Assembly (NCBI RefSeq): GCF_021646545.1
Contig: NZ_JAKIRP010000002.1
Location: 310,001-374,000 of the forward strand
Direction: 5' to 3'
DNA: 64,000 nt
Source: Chitinophaga filiformis
GTDB lineage: Bacteria > Bacteroidota > Bacteroidia > Chitinophagales > Chitinophagaceae
Part shown: in pieces, positions 53,206-63,350 of the stretch
How the letters are laid out: every line of letters begins with the position of its first letter
Position numbering within the stretch: position 1 is the first letter of the stretch
Made by a program: the position numbers and the translations under genes
Notes under the pieces: model-generated
The model's database searches: none
Told to the model about the DNA's origin: nothing
Seen by the model: only the letters and a program-made list of their open reading frames with translations

Positions 53206-54283
53206 TAAAAAAAAGATACTGGTCTATACTACCCAGTTAATGGAAACAGGAGGTATAGAAAGTCATCTGCAGGAGTTTTGCAGGCAGATGGCAGCAGCAG
53301 GTAATGAAATAGACCTGGTGGTGCTGAATGCGGCTATGACGCCTGAAACAGAAGAATTTTACAAACGTACATGCCGCTGGGTGTACTTCGGAAAACACGG
53401 ACGTTCTTACAAGCGTTTGTTGTGGATGCTGCAGCTGGGCATTAAACTGCGCGGCACACGTAAGTATGATGCGGTATACACGAACGGGCAGGGAGAAAGC
53501 ATCTGGTTATTTTCCCGTATGCTGCCTGCCTACAACAAGTGGGTACATCATCACCATACTTCCGGCGACGCTAAGGACCAAGCTACCTGGGGCGCTAAGT
53601 ACAGGAGGACACTACAGGCTGCCAATACCATTATCGCCTGTTCCTTCAGGAACGCCGGTGATATGAAAGCCGTACTGAACCGCCAGATAGATGTCATACC
53701 GGTATTTTCCAGGAACGTGGAAGTGCCTTTCACACAAGGTCCGGCGGGCAAACTGCGATTCGGTTATTATGGCCGGCTGATCCCTGAAAAGGGCATCGAT
53801 CTGATCTGCCGGATGAGTGAAGACGCAGACCTGGAAGACATAGAATTTCATCTCTGGGGAGAAGGAAAACAATATCCTGCCGGATATTTCGACCGTTATC
53901 CCAACATACGCTTTCATGGTCCTTTTGCGGGAGAAGCAGGATTGAAGGGCGCTATTGCACAACTGGATGCATATCTGTTGTTGTCTACGCATCCTGAGGG
54001 GCTGCCTGTGAGCCTGCTGGAGGCAATGAGCGCAGGACTTCCCTGGCTGGCAACGGACAGGGGCGGTATTCCGGACATTGCCTGCGACCCGCAGGCAACG
54101 CGCGTGATACCGGCTGCGTCCTCTTATGAAGAGGCAAAGGCGGCTGTAATCGCGTTTGCAAAAGATATCAGGAGCGGCCTGGTAACAAAAACGGCCCAGA
54201 AAGAACTGTATGCGAACAGGTTCTCTGCAGCAGCATTACGTTCAGCGTGGGGCGATATACTTGGATTACATAAGCAAAACTAA
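53189..54283 (+). CDS. GT4 glycosyltransferase
   Basis: 364 residues, GT-B fold. N-terminal YTTQLMETGGIESHLQEFCRQMAA is the donor/acceptor loop region; LRFGYYGRLIPEKGIDL opens the C-terminal domain and THPEGLPVSLLEAMSAGLP is the EX7E nucleotide-sugar motif. It adds one sugar of the repeat unit; which one is unknown. It overlaps the pyruvyl-transferase gene by 17 bp. Confidence 0.88.
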   Translation: MAQASDKKKILVYTTQLMETGGIESHLQEFCRQMAAAGNEIDLVVLNAAMTPETEEFYKRTCRWVYFGKHGRSYKRLLWMLQLGIKLRGTRKYDAVYTNGQGESIWLFSRMLPAYNKWVHHHHTSGDAKDQATWGAKYRRTLQAANTIIACSFRNAGDMKAVLNRQIDVIPVFSRNVEVPFTQGPAGKLRFGYYGRLIPEKGIDLICRMSEDADLEDIEFHLWGEGKQYPAGYFDRYPNIRFHGPFAGEAGLKGAIAQLDAYLLLSTHPEGLPVSLLEAMSAGLPWLATDRGGIPDIACDPQATRVIPAASSYEEAKAAVIAFAKDIRSGLVTKTAQKELYANRFSAAALRSAWGDILGLHKQN

Positions 54284-54284
54284 G

Positions 54285-55514
54285 ATGGTCATCATATCTC
54301 ATCCTACAGGCAATGCGAATGTCAGAGCTGCAGTGGCGGGGCTGGCAGATGCGGATATCCTGTCTGAGTTTCATACAGCGATTGCTTCATTTCCCGGGAG
54401 TACCCTGGACCGCCTCGGTGGAATAGGTCCTTTGTCGGAGATCAGGCGTCGTGGTTTCGAAGCACGCCTGCAGCCTTTTACCAAAACCTGGCCCTGGTTT
54501 GAACTGGGCCGCCTGGTAGCGGCAAAGGCAGGGCTGAAAAGCCTGGTGAGGCACGAGAAAGGCATATTCTCAGTAGATGCTGTGTATCATAACATGGACA
54601 GAAGGCTTACGAACCACCTGAATAAAGTGGCCCGTAAGGTGAATGCTGTGTACGCCTATGAAGATGGCGCTATGTTCACTTTCCGTGAAGCAACCCGCCT
54701 GGGATTAAAATGCCTGTACGATCTGCCTATTGGTTACTGGCGTACTTCCCGGCATCTGCTGGGCATTGAAAGGGAACGCTGGCCGGAATGGAAGAATACC
54801 CTCATAGGGTTTAACGCTTCACAGGCAAAGCTGGACAGAAAGGATGAAGAGCTGAAACTGGCCAACAGGATCTTTGTGGCGAGCAGTTTTACTGCAAAGA
54901 CGCTGAAGGATTATCCCGGCAAGCTCGCACCTGTGGATGTAATACCTTATGGTTTCCCCGCTGTGACCAGTGGCAGGGACTATGAAAAGATAGCAGGACG
55001 TCCGCTGAAATTGTTATTCGTAGGCGGACTGTCGCAACGTAAAGGCATCGCAGATCTCTTTGCAGCGGTAGAGCGGCTGGGAAATGCAGTAACGCTGACC
55101 GTTGTGGGAAAGAAGGTGACGGAAAATTGCCCGGCGCTGGATGCAGCCCTTGCCAAACATACCTGGATACCCAGTATGCCGCATGCGGAGATCCTCAAAA
55201 CAATGAGAGCACACGATGTATTGTTGTTTCCATCCCTGTTTGAAGGATTCGGGCTGGTGATCACAGAAGCAATGTCGCAAGGTACACCGGTGATCACGAC
55301 AGACCGTACAGCAGGACCGGACCTGATTACACACGGCAGGAACGGCTGGCTGGCTGAAGCCGGATCTACGGATGCTTTATACAACGCAATTGCAGCACTT
55401 CTCGATCAGCCGGACAATATACCGGTAGCAGGACTGGCAGCAATGGAGAAAGCCCGTAGCAGACCGTGGCAGGTTTACGGAGACGAGCTGGCAACAGCAA
55501 TCATACATGCATAA
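54285..55514 (+). CDS. GT4 glycosyltransferase
   Basis: 409 residues from ATG 54285, which is 1 bp after the previous stop; the longer frame from 54210 overlaps it needlessly. LLFVGGLSQRKGIADLF and FPSLFEGFGLVITEAMSQGTP (EX7E) are the GT4 hallmarks, with RTAGPDLITHGRNGWL as the nucleotide-binding end. The N-terminal half is divergent from the other GT4s here. Sugar unknown. Confidence 0.85.
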   Translation: MVIISHPTGNANVRAAVAGLADADILSEFHTAIASFPGSTLDRLGGIGPLSEIRRRGFEARLQPFTKTWPWFELGRLVAAKAGLKSLVRHEKGIFSVDAVYHNMDRRLTNHLNKVARKVNAVYAYEDGAMFTFREATRLGLKCLYDLPIGYWRTSRHLLGIERERWPEWKNTLIGFNASQAKLDRKDEELKLANRIFVASSFTAKTLKDYPGKLAPVDVIPYGFPAVTSGRDYEKIAGRPLKLLFVGGLSQRKGIADLFAAVERLGNAVTLTVVGKKVTENCPALDAALAKHTWIPSMPHAEILKTMRAHDVLLFPSLFEGFGLVITEAMSQGTPVITTDRTAGPDLITHGRNGWLAEAGSTDALYNAIAALLDQPDNIPVAGLAAMEKARSRPWQVYGDELATAIIHA

Positions 55515-55526
55515 ATAACCCTAATT

Positions 55527-56720
55527 ATGATTAAAAGGCCAAGACTTGAATTTCTGGACGGTATAAGAGGGCTCTGTGCCCTGTATGTGGCGTTCTATCA
55601 TGCAGTGTTCTTTACCGGCAATGGTATTGAGAAAACGGAGTTTACCGGTGCGCTTAAGCCGCTCACTGGCCTGCTGGAATTCGGTCATTATTCTGTTGCA
55701 GTGTTCATCGTGTTATCAGGTTTTTGCCTGACCATTCCCGTGGCATTGTCAGAGAACAGGGACCTGCGCGGCGGCTTCAAAACATATATCAGAAGGCGTG
55801 CGCACAGAATATTGCCGCCTTATTACTTCGCATTGTTACTTTCATTACTGCTGATATGGGCATTGCCCTTAATGCAAACCCCGCACGATACTGCCTGGGA
55901 TTCCAAGCTACCGGTGAACCTGGAAGGTATTGTGACACATCTTTTGCTGGTGCATAATATTCATACGCACTGGATCTTTAAAATAAATGGCCCACTGTGG
56001 AGTGTGGCAACTGAATGGCAGATCTATTTCACTTTCCCGGTATTATTGCTGTTATGGCGCCGTTATGGCCTGGGAGCAGCAACAGCTGCAGCGGTGATAG
56101 TGGGTGTGTTACCGGAACTGGTATTGCCTCACCGTGTCAGTTTCTGGTGGTTACACCCCTGGTACCTGGGACTATTTGGTATAGGAATGGCTGCTGCTAT
56201 CATCGCTTTTGACACAAAGGGCACTACAGAAAAAGTAAAAAGCCTTCTTGCCAATGGCTGGATAGTGAGTGGCCTGGTAGCACTGGTGGTAGCGATACTG
56301 GCTGTAAGCAAACCGTTGAAGCTGTCACTGACCTTTACCGAGGTGATGGTAGGGCTGGCAGTAAGCGCCGTGATAGTATATTATACCCTGAAGGAACATG
56401 CAATGCAGGACCGTCCTTTATTATTACGTTTCCTGAATGGAAAGGTGGCTGTGGGGCTCGGTGCATTTTCCTATAGTATTTACCTGATCCACAGCCCTAT
56501 ACTGGCTGCGATCAACTTGTATACGTTAGATATTCAGATGACAGATAACATGCGTTTACTATTTATGCTTTTAGTAGCCGTACCGGTGTCTGTATTGTTG
56601 GCATATGTGTTTTATTTACTGGTGGAACGCCGTTTCCTGAACATGCCGCCAAAGGCAGCAGCAACGCCCGCAACACCTGTTATAAATGTTTCCGGAAATT
56701 ATGAATCAGTATCCCAATAA
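55527..56720 (+). CDS. acyltransferase-3 family membrane protein (first)
   Basis: 397 residues with about ten membrane helices. FLDGIRGLCALYVAFYHAVF has the catalytic His and Arg, VFIVLSGFCLTIPV and RRAHRILPPYYFALLLS follow, and GPLWSVATEWQIYFTFP is the conserved core of acyltransferase 3. It adds O-acyl (probably acetyl) groups to sugars of the polymer. Its end overlaps the start of the Wzy-like gene by 20 bp. Confidence 0.88.
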   Translation: MIKRPRLEFLDGIRGLCALYVAFYHAVFFTGNGIEKTEFTGALKPLTGLLEFGHYSVAVFIVLSGFCLTIPVALSENRDLRGGFKTYIRRRAHRILPPYYFALLLSLLLIWALPLMQTPHDTAWDSKLPVNLEGIVTHLLLVHNIHTHWIFKINGPLWSVATEWQIYFTFPVLLLLWRRYGLGAATAAAVIVGVLPELVLPHRVSFWWLHPWYLGLFGIGMAAAIIAFDTKGTTEKVKSLLANGWIVSGLVALVVAILAVSKPLKLSLTFTEVMVGLAVSAVIVYYTLKEHAMQDRPLLLRFLNGKVAVGLGAFSYSIYLIHSPILAAINLYTLDIQMTDNMRLLFMLLVAVPVSVLLAYVFYLLVERRFLNMPPKAAATPATPVINVSGNYESVSQ

Positions 56721-58107
56721 AAGTCAGCTTGCAGCTGATCGTTTAGCTGAAATAGCATCTCTGCGTTATCAGCAGCTCACGGCACTCAACTCACAAAAGT
56801 TGATGCTGCGGCTGAAGCAAGGGGTATGGGCATACTTTTTACTATTACTGTTTGAAGGTGCTTTGCGCCGCTGGATATTACCGGGACTGGCTACGCCATT
56901 ACTGGTAATACGCGACCCGGTAGCCTTGTGGCTGATCGTTGTTTGTTTGCAGCGGAAGATACTTATCCCTGCATATTCACTTACACTCATGACGATCATT
57001 GGAATACTGGGGCTCATTGCCGCACTTACAGTCGGGCATGGGAATCCTTTTGTGGCAGCATACGGAGCGCGCATTCTTTTGATACACTTCCCCATGATGT
57101 TTGTCATAAGAAGCATCTTTACGCGTAAAGATGTAGTACATCTGGGAAAGATCACACTGATGATCGCCATACCTATGGCGGTACTCATCGCGGTACAGTT
57201 TTACAGTCCGCAGACGGCCTGGGTGAACAAAGGTGTGGGTGATGCCGAAGGCGGCGCCGGATTTAGTGGAGCCTTGGGTTTTTTCCGTCCGCCGGCAACA
57301 TTTTCATTTACCAATGGAACCACCTTGTTCTTCAGCTTTGTGGCGCCTTTCGTGTTTTATTTCTGGCTGAGTAATGAAAAAGTCAGTCGCTGGATATTGA
57401 TAGGCGCCACCGGTGCTGTATTGATGTCGATACCGCTTTCCATCAGCCGTGCCTTGCTTTTCCAGATCATCATCACACTGATGTTCTGCCTGTATGCAGG
57501 CTCCAGCAATCCTAAATATGCCGGCAGAATGTTTGGAGCGGTGCTTGGCCTGGTAGTGTTGATAGCTCTTCTCAGTCAGACAAGTATTGTGGGGGGAGCC
57601 ATTGAAGCATTCACGGCGCGTTTCGAAAATGCCAATGAAAGTGAAGGAGGGATGGAAGGTGTATTCCTTGACCGTTATCTGGGAGGGATGCTGGGTGCTT
57701 TCTCCGCCACCTCGGATATGCCACTGTGGGGATATGGTATTGGTATGGGAACGAACGTAGGCGCTATGTTGCTGACAGGGGGCTTTACCTTCCTGATTGC
57801 CGAAGGTGAGTGGGGAAGGGCAGTAGGTGAACTGGGACCTATTTTAGGATTAGGGCTCGTGTTTATCCGCCTGGGGCTGGCGTTCAGCCTGGGATTTGAG
57901 GCGTTCAGAAAATTAAGCAAGGGAGACCTGCTGCCATGGATGATAGTGAGCAACGGATTTCTGCTGGTAGCTCAGGGAGGATGGGGACAACCTACTTCAC
58001 TGGGATTTGCAACCCTGGTAGGCGGTCTTTTGATGGCATCATTGCGTGACGATGAAGAAGTGGAAGAACCGGAAACAGAAGAAGAACTGGGGGAGATGGC
58101 AGTTTAG
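56701..58107 (+). CDS. O-antigen polymerase/ligase-like membrane protein (Wzy candidate)
   Basis: 468 residues from ATG 56701 with about 12 membrane helices, an N-terminal cytoplasmic segment and an acidic C-terminal tail (DDEEVEEPETEEELGEM). RFENANESEGGMEGVFLDRYLG and SATSDMPLWGYGIGMGTN form the large periplasmic loop typical of Wzy/WaaL proteins. It is the only such protein in the visible cluster and so the best polymerase candidate. Start overlaps the acyltransferase by 20 bp. Confidence 0.75.
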   Translation: MNQYPNKSQLAADRLAEIASLRYQQLTALNSQKLMLRLKQGVWAYFLLLLFEGALRRWILPGLATPLLVIRDPVALWLIVVCLQRKILIPAYSLTLMTIIGILGLIAALTVGHGNPFVAAYGARILLIHFPMMFVIRSIFTRKDVVHLGKITLMIAIPMAVLIAVQFYSPQTAWVNKGVGDAEGGAGFSGALGFFRPPATFSFTNGTTLFFSFVAPFVFYFWLSNEKVSRWILIGATGAVLMSIPLSISRALLFQIIITLMFCLYAGSSNPKYAGRMFGAVLGLVVLIALLSQTSIVGGAIEAFTARFENANESEGGMEGVFLDRYLGGMLGAFSATSDMPLWGYGIGMGTNVGAMLLTGGFTFLIAEGEWGRAVGELGPILGLGLVFIRLGLAFSLGFEAFRKLSKGDLLPWMIVSNGFLLVAQGGWGQPTSLGFATLVGGLLMASLRDDEEVEEPETEEELGEMAV

Positions 58108-58159
58108 CCTGTCCCGCATAACCATACATATACAACCATAACGAAACCGGAATTCCTGA

Positions 58160-59293
58160 ATGAAACACCACGCCAACCCCGGGAGTAGCAGGATCGTCGT
58201 GCTGGATAGCCTGAGAGGGCTTGCCGCCATGATCGTTTGCCTGCATCATTTTTTGTTTATTAATAACAGTTATTTCCAGGTATATAGGGGACAATCCTGG
58301 TATGATACACTTTTCTATATCTCTGAGTTTAATAAAGAAGCAGTGCTGTTCTTCTTTGTTTTGTCCGGCTTCTCTATCGGATTAAGTCTTAAAAACAAAA
58401 CACCTGACAGTCCTGAAACGATCAACGAATATATTTACCGCCGGTTTAAGAGAATATTGCCGGTGTATGTCATAGCCCTGCTTTTTACATTGTTCTCGGG
58501 TTTTATGATGCATCAGGCGCACCTGCCGAACTACAGTGCCTGGAATATGCTGGGGAATGTACTTTTCCTGCAAACGGCAGACATTATTGAGGGTTCATGG
58601 TTTATTCCCTATGGCTTTAACGGACCATTGTGGTCATTGTCGTTCGAGTTTTTCTTTTACTGCTTCTTCCCGTTGGTATACCTTATCAACAGGAAGTATT
58701 TAGGCAGGATCAATATACTGGTGAAATATGCTGTACTGCTGGCGTTGTCTGTTGCTGCATTTGCTGTGAACAAGATCTTCTTTGTGCCATATTTTGCTTT
58801 CTTCAGTTCATTCATTATCTGGTTTTCCGGTTACCTGGCCTCCAGAACATACCTGAAGGGAGAGACTTATCACTTATTGTTTACAGGTGCCTTTGTGTTT
58901 GGTATCCTGTACCTGGCAGCAGGCAGGCATTTTCTCTCCTCCAATACGCTGGTCTTCATTTGTAAAGGACTGTTGATGGCCGCGGTATTTTACCTGATCA
59001 CCTTCTTTAGTAAATCGGCAACAGCACAGACCATTTTTAAATGGCCTGTATGGGTCCTGAATAAAATCTTCAACTATGTAGGTAAAGGCAGTTATGCTAC
59101 CTATGCGTTACATTACCCGCTGATGCTGATGTTGCGGTATTTTCATGTGAATATAATGGTGCAGGTAGTGGTGATCCTTCTTTTCATCATATTGTGTACA
59201 ACAATAGAAGAGAAAACGATCAGATGGAAACTTAATATGCTGCGGTTGAACTATACAGCATTTTTCTTCAGAAGGTTTAATCTGGCCAGCTAA
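58160..59293 (+). CDS. acyltransferase-3 family membrane protein (second)
   Basis: 377 residues, ten helices. VLDSLRGLAAMIVCLHHFLF carries the catalytic region, FFFVLSGFSIGLSL and RRFKRILPVYVIALL follow, and GPLWSLSFEFFFYCFFP the core. Same family as the 55527 gene but clearly different in sequence, so a second O-acylation target is likely. 52 bp after the Wzy-like gene. Confidence 0.87.
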   Translation: MKHHANPGSSRIVVLDSLRGLAAMIVCLHHFLFINNSYFQVYRGQSWYDTLFYISEFNKEAVLFFFVLSGFSIGLSLKNKTPDSPETINEYIYRRFKRILPVYVIALLFTLFSGFMMHQAHLPNYSAWNMLGNVLFLQTADIIEGSWFIPYGFNGPLWSLSFEFFFYCFFPLVYLINRKYLGRINILVKYAVLLALSVAAFAVNKIFFVPYFAFFSSFIIWFSGYLASRTYLKGETYHLLFTGAFVFGILYLAAGRHFLSSNTLVFICKGLLMAAVFYLITFFSKSATAQTIFKWPVWVLNKIFNYVGKGSYATYALHYPLMLMLRYFHVNIMVQVVVILLFIILCTTIEEKTIRWKLNMLRLNYTAFFFRRFNLAS

Positions 59294-59316
59294 AAGGCCG
59301 CTATGCTACTTGCACC

Positions 59317-60339
59317 ATGAGTAATACTATGAATACCTCCTCCAGGATCGGATGGATAGATACCTTAAAAGGCATCGGTATTTTAACCGTAGTGGCAGGG
59401 CATATATTCCCTGACAGCATCGCCAGGTACCTGTTCCTTTTTCATATGCCATTATTCTTTTTTATAGGTGGATTTTTATTTAAACCTTCTGCCGACTGGA
59501 AAGAATATCTCACAAAAAAATCATTCCACTTACTGGTGCCTTATGTGGCATTCCTTTGCCTGATATATGTGCCGTACGAAATAAAGGAGATACTGACAGG
59601 TAAGGAAACAATTGCCAAAGGTCTTGTAAGGCCTGTTCTGGGAGGCCGCTTCCTGATAGGATGGACGGCAGTGTTCTGGTATGTGACCTGTTTCTTCCTG
59701 GTACAGCAGCTGATGAATTTCCTGATGAACAAAGTGAGTAAAAAGATCATTGGTTTGTTGATGTTTGCAAGCCTTGTGATCAGTTATGCGATCAATAACT
59801 TCATACCTCATTTTCCGGGATTACCATGGAATGCAGACGTTGTATTCGCGGCGTTGCCCATTTTCTACATGGGTTATCTGTATAAAGGTATGCAGGGCGA
59901 TCCGGGAAAATATAAGTGGGTATTCTTTGTACTGCTGGCGGGTGTGATTGTGTTCACCTACTACTATCCCGCCAATAGGTACGATATGAAAACAGGTAAT
60001 TACGGTATTCCTTTCGTTACATTGTTCTCCAGCCTGGTGGTGGTATTGTGCCTGATAGAAATAGTGAAGATCATAGCTGTGAATCCTGTTGTCAGCAAAC
60101 CATTCAGCGAGTTGGGCACAGCGTCTATGGTGATTATGTACCTGCATCAGCCGGTACAGTTCATTGCACTGGAACAATTTTCCATTGTGAGTCCTCTGGC
60201 ACGATTCTTTATAGCATTGGCGGTGTCAATGGGAGGTTACTATCTCCTGAACAGTTTTACCATAGGGCGCGCGCTTTTTATGGGCTCTCTGCCTGACTTT
60301 AAAAAGGTTTTCGGGCGGGAGAAATTAGCAACGGTATAG
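59317..60339 (+). CDS. acyltransferase-3 family membrane protein (third, WcaJ-unrelated)
   Basis: 340 residues. WIDTLKGIGILTVVAGHIFP has the family's Asp/His region, and LFHMPLFFFIGGFLFKP and TAVFWYVTCFFL follow. It is a shorter member, of the type found in exopolysaccharide and fucose/mannose O-acetylation loci. Three acyltransferase-3 genes in one cluster is unusual. Cotranscribed, 23 bp after the previous gene. Confidence 0.85.
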   Translation: MSNTMNTSSRIGWIDTLKGIGILTVVAGHIFPDSIARYLFLFHMPLFFFIGGFLFKPSADWKEYLTKKSFHLLVPYVAFLCLIYVPYEIKEILTGKETIAKGLVRPVLGGRFLIGWTAVFWYVTCFFLVQQLMNFLMNKVSKKIIGLLMFASLVISYAINNFIPHFPGLPWNADVVFAALPIFYMGYLYKGMQGDPGKYKWVFFVLLAGVIVFTYYYPANRYDMKTGNYGIPFVTLFSSLVVVLCLIEIVKIIAVNPVVSKPFSELGTASMVIMYLHQPVQFIALEQFSIVSPLARFFIALAVSMGGYYLLNSFTIGRALFMGSLPDFKKVFGREKLATV

Positions 60340-60363
60340 CAGATAAATATTCAGACGATATAT

Positions 60364-61494
60364 ATGCGAATTGTTTTAGTAGGAAATTACCCGAAGGACA
60401 GGCAGGAAAGTATGGAACGTTTCGCCCGTATGGTGGAAAGTGGTTTAAATGACGCCGGACATACAACTGAGATCTGGCGGCCAACAGTTTTCTTCGGATC
60501 TTTTTTTAAAGCTACCTCCGGTGGAATTGGTAAGTGGTTCGGGTATGTGGACAAGTGGATATTATTTCCTTTAGTACTTCGTTTTAAAAATGCTTTCAAG
60601 CCCAAAGATACACAGTATCATATCTGTGATCATTCCAATGCTTTTTATCTCAGACATCTGCCGAAGCAGCGTACGATCATCACCTGCCATGATGTATTAG
60701 CCATCAGGGGAGCACGTGGACATGCAGATGCTTATTGCCCTGCTTCTCCTTTTGGTAAGGTGATGCAGGAGTGGATCCTCTCTAACCTGATCAGTGCAAA
60801 GAAGATCGCCTGTGTATCTCACCTCACACTGAACCAGCTGAAAGAGCTGGCTGCAGGAAAGGGCAAGGATGATTCCAACTGGGAGGTAATTCATAATGCG
60901 TTCAATGGGGACTTCTCTCCTGTAGCAAAAGCAGAAAGTGAAGCGTTGCTGAAAAATGCCGGACTGAGTGCAGATGAACCTTTTATACTGCACATTGGTT
61001 CGAAGCTGCAGCGCAAGAACAGGAAGATGCTGCTGGACATGGTACATATACTGGGCGATAAATATAAAGGCAAGATCTGCTATGCCGGTAATGAAATAGA
61101 AGAATCATTACATGCACATGCGGTAAAACTGGGGCTGCAGGACAGACTGGTGTCAGTGAAGAAGCCACCGCATGCTACATTAAAGGCGCTGTATAGTTCC
61201 TGCTATGCATTCATTTTCCCTTCTTTCTCTGAGGGTTTTGGATGGCCGGTGATAGAAGCGCAGGCCTGCGGAGCAGCTGTTGTAGCCAGCAGTATTGAGC
61301 CTATGCCGGAAGTAAGCGGAGGAGTAGCATTGCATGCAGATCCTCATCAGCCACAGGCATTCGCAACCGAATTCCTCAAATTATCTGATAAAGCAACCAA
61401 AGACGCTATAATTAACCAGGGTTTTGTCAATGTAAAACGTTTCTCTCCTGATATCATGATTAAGGCGTATTTATCCATGTATTCAAAGAACTAA
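60364..61494 (+). CDS. GT4 glycosyltransferase
   Basis: 376 residues. The start MRIVLVGNYPKDRQESMERF and the C-terminal PSFSEGFGWPVIEAQACG (EX7E) are the GT4 signature; FILHIGSKLQRKNRKMLLD marks the Rossmann start of the second domain. Of the mannosyltransferase subtype by the SFSEGFGWP motif. Third GT4 of the cluster. Confidence 0.88.
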   Translation: MRIVLVGNYPKDRQESMERFARMVESGLNDAGHTTEIWRPTVFFGSFFKATSGGIGKWFGYVDKWILFPLVLRFKNAFKPKDTQYHICDHSNAFYLRHLPKQRTIITCHDVLAIRGARGHADAYCPASPFGKVMQEWILSNLISAKKIACVSHLTLNQLKELAAGKGKDDSNWEVIHNAFNGDFSPVAKAESEALLKNAGLSADEPFILHIGSKLQRKNRKMLLDMVHILGDKYKGKICYAGNEIEESLHAHAVKLGLQDRLVSVKKPPHATLKALYSSCYAFIFPSFSEGFGWPVIEAQACGAAVVASSIEPMPEVSGGVALHADPHQPQAFATEFLKLSDKATKDAIINQGFVNVKRFSPDIMIKAYLSMYSKN

Positions 61495-61505
61495 TATATC
61501 AGCAG

Positions 61506-62168
61506 ATGATCCTAAAACTGATTACAGTGTGTTTACCATGGCGGCTAAAACGCCTGGCATTACAAAGCTGGTTTAAATATAAAATTCATCCCACCGCACG
61601 CATAGGACTGGCATGGGTATTTCCCGGGAAGCTGATCATGGAAAAGAACAGCCGCATTGATCATCTTACTGTAGCTGTGAACCTTGATCTTATGCAGATG
61701 AGTGAACATGCTAAAATAGGCAGAGGTAACTGGGTGACAGGATTTGCTACCAACACTAATTCCAAACACTTCCGCCATCAGCCGGAGCGCAAGGCGGAAC
61801 TGATAATGGGAGAGTGGGCGGCTATCACCAAGAATCATCATATAGACTGTACCAATTCTATCACGATAGGAAAGTTCACGACCATCGCCGGTTACCAGTC
61901 ACAATTACTTACACACTCGATTAATGTATACGAGAACCGTCAGGATAGCGCGCCTATAGTGATCGGTGAATACACCTTTGTAGGAACGAATGTATCGATT
62001 CTTGGTGGGGCGGTGCTACCCAGTTATTCTGTGCTGGGTGCAAAGTCTTTACTGAATAAGGCATTTAATGAGGAATGGAAACTATATGCGGGCGTTCCTG
62101 CAAAAGCAGTAAGTGATATTGATAAGGACGCGAAATACTTTAGCAGAGTAGATGGATTCGTCTATTAG
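61506..62168 (+). CDS. hexapeptide-repeat acetyltransferase (WcaF/colanic-type)
   Basis: 220 residues with a left-handed beta-helix: I/V-x-x-x-x repeats across MEKNSRIDHLTVAV, MSEHAKIGRGNWVTG, and TIGKFTTIAGYQSQLLTH, with VIGEYTFVGTNVSILGGAVL and YAGVPAKAV at the end. The family O-acetylates sugars with acetyl-CoA. The His in NHHIDC is near the expected catalytic position. Downstream of a GT4. Confidence 0.85.
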   Translation: MILKLITVCLPWRLKRLALQSWFKYKIHPTARIGLAWVFPGKLIMEKNSRIDHLTVAVNLDLMQMSEHAKIGRGNWVTGFATNTNSKHFRHQPERKAELIMGEWAAITKNHHIDCTNSITIGKFTTIAGYQSQLLTHSINVYENRQDSAPIVIGEYTFVGTNVSILGGAVLPSYSVLGAKSLLNKAFNEEWKLYAGVPAKAVSDIDKDAKYFSRVDGFVY

Positions 62169-62216
62169 GAAGTACTGTAACATTAACCGACAAGTTGTTA
62201 AAAAAGAGCGTAAAAG

Positions 62217-63344
62217 ATGAACATTCTTCATGTAATCCCTTCTTATAAACCTGCCTACGTATACGGTGGCCCTATCTATTCGAGTTCAGCCTTGTGCGAG
62301 CAGCTGGTGGCAGAGGGACACAAGGTGACTGTAGTAACTACAACCGCCAACGGAAAAGAGGAACTGAATGTACAGAATGGAGTAGTACAACAGGTGGATG
62401 GAGTGGATACGATCTACTTTAAACGTTTAACAAAAGACCATACACATTTCTCACCAGGACTGATCAGTTATCTGTACCGGAACATCAAAAAATATGATGC
62501 CGTACATATCCATTCCTGGTGGAACCTGGTGAGCATCTTCACGTTGCTCGTTTGTTATGTGAGAAGAGTGCGCCCCGTTGTTTCTCCGAGGGGCATGCTG
62601 AGTGATTATATTCTCGAGACTAACCACAACTTCCAGAAGAAGATCATTCAGAAAGTTGTAGGTGATCCTCTCTTATCAAAGGTGAAGTTTCACGCTACTT
62701 CGCTCGCGGAAGTACACGAGATAAAAAAGATGTATCCGGCATCTCAGGTAGCAGAGATCTTCAACTTTGTTACTGTTCCTGATGGTCCTGTTTCGCCCAA
62801 GGCTGTACAGCAGAAGATCAGGTTTGTTTTCCTGAGCAGGATAGATCCGAAGAAAGGACTGGAATTGTTGTTCAAGGGACTCAGCATGGTTACGTTCCCT
62901 TATGAATTGACCATTGCGGGGCCTTATAGAGAAGATTACCTGGAGCAGTTGAAAGCGCTGACACGTGAGTATGGCATCGAACAGCATATTACCTGGGTAG
63001 GGCCTGTATATGGAGATGCCAAGTTCAAATTGCTGCGTGATCATGATGTGATGGTGCTGACCTCTTACAATGAGAATTTTGCCAACATCGTAATAGAATC
63101 TCTGGCTATGGGTACGCCTGTACTGATCAGTAATATGGTGGGATTAAGCACTTACATCAGCGATAATCAGCTGGGCTGGATCTCGGGTATTGATCCTGAA
63201 AATATAAAGGTAATACTGGAACAGGTGTATGCGGAAAGAGACAGACTGCCTGCCATGTCTGCAGCTGCGCCGGCGTTGATGCAGCGCGACTTCGACAGAA
63301 GCCGGCTGGTGAACAAGTATATTGAATTGTATAAGTCAAAATAA
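62217..63344 (+). CDS. GT4 glycosyltransferase
   Basis: 375 residues. VIPSYKPAYVYGGPIYSSSALCEQL is the N-terminal GT-B start; RFVFLSRIDPKKGLELLF and TSYNENFANIVIESLAMGTP (EX7E-type) are the GT4 C-terminal domain. It is of the WcaI/WcaL type used in slime polymer loci. Fourth GT4. The partial GT2 follows after 6 bp. Confidence 0.87.
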   Translation: MNILHVIPSYKPAYVYGGPIYSSSALCEQLVAEGHKVTVVTTTANGKEELNVQNGVVQQVDGVDTIYFKRLTKDHTHFSPGLISYLYRNIKKYDAVHIHSWWNLVSIFTLLVCYVRRVRPVVSPRGMLSDYILETNHNFQKKIIQKVVGDPLLSKVKFHATSLAEVHEIKKMYPASQVAEIFNFVTVPDGPVSPKAVQQKIRFVFLSRIDPKKGLELLFKGLSMVTFPYELTIAGPYREDYLEQLKALTREYGIEQHITWVGPVYGDAKFKLLRDHDVMVLTSYNENFANIVIESLAMGTPVLISNMVGLSTYISDNQLGWISGIDPENIKVILEQVYAERDRLPAMSAAAPALMQRDFDRSRLVNKYIELYKSK

Positions 63345-63350
63345 ATCAGG